This document shows, piece by piece, positions 6,016-8,864 of a DNA stretch of 8,864 bases. Each line of letters begins with the position of its first letter. Position 1 is the stretch's first letter. Position numbers and translations under genes: made by a program. Source of the DNA: Thermoleophilia bacterium (GTDB lineage Bacteria; Actinomycetota; Thermoleophilia; Gaiellales; Gaiellaceae). A model generated the notes under the pieces. It was not told the origin of the DNA. It did no database searches and worked only from the letters and a program-made list of their open reading frames with translations. The DNA lies in the NCBI GenBank assembly GCA_025933895.1, contig JAICZB010000077.1, forward strand, positions 1 to 8,864, given 5' to 3'.

Positions 6016-7389
6016 CTAGAGGTCTCCGATCTGGACGCGAGGGCAGACGATTGCCTGATCGTTCTGGACGAACGTGATCGCCTGGCCGGGCTGCTCCTCG
6101 GACTCCAGCCGCAGCACTGTGGCTGTGACGGTCGACGCGAATTCGATCGCTCCTGCGTCCGTCCGGCCGGTATAGGCGAACACGATCGGAGCCTGTCCGG
6201 CAAAGGCAGCTTCGAGACCGTGCCCTGCCGGTGTGATGGTGAAGTCGAACTCCTCGCGCACCCGGTACGCCCCGGCACAGGCCACCAGGGTCGCCGTCGC
6301 GGGCCAGTCTGGCTCGACGATCTCCTCCAGGTCGCCGGGCCATGCGCACGCCTCTACGATGGCCGCAAACGCGTGCTGCAGAAGCCAGCCGCCGGCGTCG
6401 CTGTTCGTCATCACCGCCGCGCCGATACCGTCCTCGCGGTAGGCCAACAGGTGGCAGCGGAAGCCCTCGTTGCCACCGCTGTGACCGAACCGCGGGGGCA
6501 CGCCGTCCTGGGTGACGAACGGCCCGAGGCCTACCGCATTCAGCCCACCGATTCCGCCGGATGCGGTGACTTGAGGCGTCAGCATCTCCCTCGCGAGCGG
6601 CTGCGAGAGGAGCGCGCCTCGTCCGCCGGCAAAGGCCGTCTGCACCGCGAGCGCGTAGCGGCAGAGGTCTGTCGGCGTCGTCCATAGACCCGCCGTCGCC
6701 ATCTCCGGATACACGTGCCAGCCACCGTCCACGGGGCCGCCGAACTCGTCGTGCCCGCTCGCCAACAGGTCGTGGACACGCTCGGGCGGGGGTTGCGTGT
6801 AGTCGCTGTCGGTCATGCCCAGCGGGTCGAGCACGAGCTCCTGCATCAGCGCAGGGAAAGGCGTGCGCGTCACGTCCTCGAGCAGCTGCTGCAGCGCAAG
6901 CGTGCCGCCGCCCGAATACCGAAACTGCACACCCGGGATCGTGTCCACACGCACGGCGAAAGTGTTCGCCGGGAACACGCCGGTGAGGATCTCGACCGCG
7001 CTCGGCAATTGCGCTGACCGCTTATACCCCGGGAAGCCCGACGTGGTCAGGCCCGCAGAGTGGCTCACGAGATGTCTGAGGGTGACGATCGGCTGCCACT
7101 CGGCGTTCGCCGGGAGACGCCAGGAGGTCAGCGAATCGTTGACGTCCGCGTCGAGGTCGAGAAGTCCGCGGTCGACCAGCCGGAGCATCGCCAGTGCGGC
7201 AATCGGCTTGCTGATCGAGCAGGCCTGGAACCGCGTCTGGTTCGACACCGGGCGGGACGCCGGGGCGGTCTGGAAGCCGAGCGCACCGGTCTGAGCGATC
7301 TCTCCGCCATTGACCAGCGCCCAGCTCATGCCCGGGACGCCCCACTGGACGCGCAATTGTTCGAAGCGCCCTTTCAGCTCCTCGATCAC
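6016..7389 (-). CDS. Serine hydrolase, class C beta-lactamase / EstB-like family
   Basis: A penicillin-binding-protein-fold serine hydrolase of the large group that includes AmpC, EstB esterases and D-aminopeptidases; the substrate cannot be told from sequence. In the 457-residue form the nucleophile motif SISK is at 58-61 (Ser58, Lys61). The second motif is Tyr158-Ser-Gly in place of Tyr-x-Asn, and the third is HSGG at 303-306 in place of the Lys-Thr-Gly of true beta-lactamases, a pattern more typical of esterases and peptidases. Residues from about 365 to the end form a separate region, likely a small beta-barrel as in DUF3471-type tails. No signal peptide or membrane segment is seen, so the protein is probably cytoplasmic. 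The GTG at 7389 was chosen because family similarity begins there; the open frame up to 7560 is Arg-rich and overlaps secA. It starts 25 bp after secA, with no clear ribosome binding site. Confidence 0.85.
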   Translation of the reverse strand: MIEELKGRFEQLRVQWGVPGMSWALVNGGEIAQTGALGFQTAPASRPVSNQTRFQACSISKPIAALAMLRLVDRGLLDLDADVNDSLTSWRLPANAEWQPIVTLRHLVSHSAGLTTSGFPGYKRSAQLPSAVEILTGVFPANTFAVRVDTIPGVQFRYSGGGTLALQQLLEDVTRTPFPALMQELVLDPLGMTDSDYTQPPPERVHDLLASGHDEFGGPVDGGWHVYPEMATAGLWTTPTDLCRYALAVQTAFAGGRGALLSQPLAREMLTPQVTASGGIGGLNAVGLGPFVTQDGVPPRFGHSGGNEGFRCHLLAYREDGIGAAVMTNSDAGGWLLQHAFAAIVEACAWPGDLEEIVEPDWPATATLVACAGAYRVREEFDFTITPAGHGLEAAFAGQAPIVFAYTGRTDAGAIEFASTVTATVLRLESEEQPGQAITFVQNDQAIVCPRVQIGDL

Positions 7390-7414
7390 AGACGCAGCGT
7401 GTCGTCCGTAGGGG

Positions 7415-8734
7415 CTACGCCCCGTGGCACTTCTTGAACTTCTTGCCCGAGCCGCACCAGCACGGGTCGTTGCGGCCGAGCTTCTCGTGCGGGCTCGCCT
7501 GGACGGTCTGAGCGATGACGCCCGACGACGACGGCACGCCGGTCGCAACCGCCTCTCCACCGCCCGCCTCGGCGATCGCCGCCGCGCCGGCGGAGCTCTC
7601 GTGCTCGTAGTGGAGGTTCCCGTTGGCGGCCTGCGCCTGTGCCAGCTGCTGCTCGGCCTGCTCGGGAGCGAGCTCGGCGTGGAAGAGGTGGAGCACGACC
7701 TCGCTGCGGATGATGCGCCCGAGCTCGGTGAACATCCGCTCGCCCTCGGCCGTGTACTCGACGAGCGGGTCCTTCTGGGCCATCTGGCGCAGGTGGACGC
7801 CCTCGCGGAGCACCTCCATGTTCTCGAGGTGCTCGCGCCAGCGCATGTCGACGACCTGGAGGACGACGAAGCGCTCGAGGTCGCGCATCAGCTCCGCGCC
7901 GAACTCTTCCTCCTTCGCCTCGTACTCGTCGCGAGCGTCGGCCTGGAACTCCTCGATCAACGCCTGACGCTCGATCTGGCCGAGATCCTGATGCAGCTCC
8001 TCCGCCGTGATCTCGGTCTGGTACAGCTGCGCCATTGCCTGGGTGAGCGCCTCGAGGTCCCACTGCTCGGCGTACTCCTCCTCGGTGAAGAGGTTGACCG
8101 TGTTCTCGACGACCTCCTCGATCCAGAGCTTGACCTGCTCGGAGAGGTCGTCCCCGTCGAGCACCTGCCGCCGCTGCTCGTAGATCCGCCCGCGGTGCCG
8201 GTTGAGGACGTCGTCGTACTTGAGGACGTTCTTGCGAATCTCGAAGTTTTGCTGCTCCACCTGCGTCTGCGCCGACCGGATAGCGCGGGTGACGAGCTTC
8301 GACTCGATCGGCACGTCGTCCGGGATCGACAGCCGATTCATGATCGACTCGACTGCTGCCGCGTTGAACAGCCGCATGAGGTCATCACCCAGCGACAGGT
8401 AGAACCTGGACTCACCCGGGTCGCCCTGCCGCCCGGATCGTCCACGCAGCTGGTTGTCGATCCGGCGCGACTCGTGGCGCTCGGTGCCGAGAACATAGAG
8501 ACCGCCAAGCTCGACGACCTCTTCGTGCTCGGCCTCGACCTCTTTACGCTTGCGCTCGAGCTCGTCCGCCCAGGCGGTCTCGTACTCCTGTGGCGTATCG
8601 ACCGGCGAGAGGCCACGCTGACGCAGGTCATAGTCGGCGAGCAGCTCAGGGTTGCCGCCGAGCATGATGTCAGTGCCGCGGCCGGCCATGTTGGTGGCGA
8701 CCGTCACGGCCGACAAACGGCCGGCCTGCGCGGC
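7415..8734 (-). CDS. secA: Protein translocase subunit SecA, C-terminal part (5' truncated)
   Basis: SecA is the ATPase that pushes unfolded secretory proteins through SecYEG at the membrane. The C-terminal 439 or so residues, about half of a full SecA, are present. They begin in AAQAGRLSAVT and run through ATNMAGRGTDIMLGGN, GTERHESRRIDNQLRGRSG (helicase motif VI region) and RFYLSLGDDLMRLF, then the helical wing and scaffold regions. The end is a linker rich in Ala, Gly and Ser and the SEC-C zinc motif CWCGSGKKFKKCHG, which binds SecB or ribosomes in other bacteria. The TTG at 8716 is not a real start: similarity continues to about 8731-8734. Beyond that the frame stays open but no longer resembles SecA, because a second SecA fragment runs on the other strand. 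The upstream half is therefore lost at an inverted junction. The stop codon lies within a small hairpin (GGGGC, GTA, GCCCC). Confidence 0.95.
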   Translation of the reverse strand, partial: AAQAGRLSAVTVATNMAGRGTDIMLGGNPELLADYDLRQRGLSPVDTPQEYETAWADELERKRKEVEAEHEEVVELGGLYVLGTERHESRRIDNQLRGRSGRQGDPGESRFYLSLGDDLMRLFNAAAVESIMNRLSIPDDVPIESKLVTRAIRSAQTQVEQQNFEIRKNVLKYDDVLNRHRGRIYEQRRQVLDGDDLSEQVKLWIEEVVENTVNLFTEEEYAEQWDLEALTQAMAQLYQTEITAEELHQDLGQIERQALIEEFQADARDEYEAKEEEFGAELMRDLERFVVLQVVDMRWREHLENMEVLREGVHLRQMAQKDPLVEYTAEGERMFTELGRIIRSEVVLHLFHAELAPEQAEQQLAQAQAANGNLHYEHESSAGAAAIAEAGGGEAVATGVPSSSGVIAQTVQASPHEKLGRNDPCWCGSGKKFKKCHGA

Positions 8735-8864
8735 GCGGTCACGATCGCCACGAACATGGCGGGCCGCGGTGTGGACATCCTGCTCGGCGGGAATGCGACG
8801 GGGATGGCCGAGGCGACCATCCGGCGGAAGTACAAGATTGATGAGGAGCCACCCGCGGAGGCTG
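8720..8864 (+). pseudogene. Second SecA fragment in opposite orientation (partial, runs off the window)
   Basis: From 8720 the plus strand reads AGLRGAVTIATNMAGRG and continues VDILLGGNATGMAEAT, then IRRKYKIDEEPPAEA to the end of the window. This is the SecA region around motif V, the same region at which the minus-strand secA breaks off. Over the 63 bases starting at GCGGTC (8735-8797), I count about 14 differences from the matching part of the minus-strand copy (about 78% identity), so it is a different gene and not a fold-back of the same one. The part after GGN differs strongly. Upstream of 8720 the frame no longer looks like SecA. About 48 codons are visible. It could be a stray piece joined in assembly, or the start of a real second gene that continues beyond the window. 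Confidence 0.8.

Noticed and set aside
5855..6685. A 276-codon minus-strand frame overlapping the serine hydrolase and the prfB leader
   Set aside because: Low-complexity, Arg-rich translation out of frame with the hydrolase, whose catalytic motifs are clear in the other frame.
7390..7560. Upstream extension of the hydrolase frame into secA
   Set aside because: The added residues are almost all Arg, Ala and Ser, overlap the conserved end of secA, and resemble no export signal.
8714..8716. TTG as the start codon of a short SecA
   Set aside because: The frame and SecA similarity continue upstream (AAQAGR) until the inverted junction, so the TTG is internal.
8700..8864. Natural divergent pair of secA genes, or a fold-back amplification of one gene
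   Set aside because: Both copies are cut in the middle of the protein, so they are not a divergent gene pair. The two differ by about 22% at the nucleotide level, so one is not a copied fold-back of the other.
1..8864. Search for a CRISPR array, transposon, toxin-antitoxin pair, retron, biosynthetic cluster or new defence system
   Set aside because: No direct repeat series, transposase, reverse transcriptase, nuclease or other accessory gene is visible; the coding space is filled by housekeeping genes, one hydrolase and one small membrane protein.

Overview
The window looks like one stretch of a high-GC actinobacterial chromosome. The gene set, the G/C-biased third codon positions and a Suv3-like helicase beside ftsEX suggest the class Thermoleophilia. 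That placement is an inference from content; no marker was aligned. Almost everything is on the minus strand, so the genes are best read from the right end of the window to the left.

Order on the minus strand: the 3' third of secA (7415-8734), a beta-lactamase-fold serine hydrolase (6016-7389), prfB with its programmed +1 frameshift (4854-5955), ftsE (3965-4762), ftsX (3078-3968), a Suv3-like RNA helicase (1403-3055), then smpB (404-871) and the tmRNA gene ssrA (2-360). The only complete plus-strand gene is a small four-helix membrane protein (939-1406). It is divergent from smpB and convergent with the helicase, whose stop codon overlaps its own.

The genes fall into two themes. One is the cell envelope: the SecA motor and the FtsE/FtsX complex that controls peptidoglycan hydrolases. 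The other is translation termination and ribosome rescue: RF2, SmpB and tmRNA. The helicase may link RNA decay to the second theme. Most starts have weak or no Shine-Dalgarno sequence; only the membrane protein has a clear one.

The right end is abnormal. From about 8720 to the end, the plus strand encodes a second, different SecA fragment. It meets the minus-strand secA head to head at the same point of the protein (the AGR/GAVT-ATNMAGRG region). Neither copy can be complete across this point. An assembly or amplification chimera is the simplest reading. The left end stops one base beyond the tmRNA gene. I see no CRISPR array, insertion sequence, phage gene, toxin-antitoxin pair or defence system; apart from the points listed this is housekeeping DNA.
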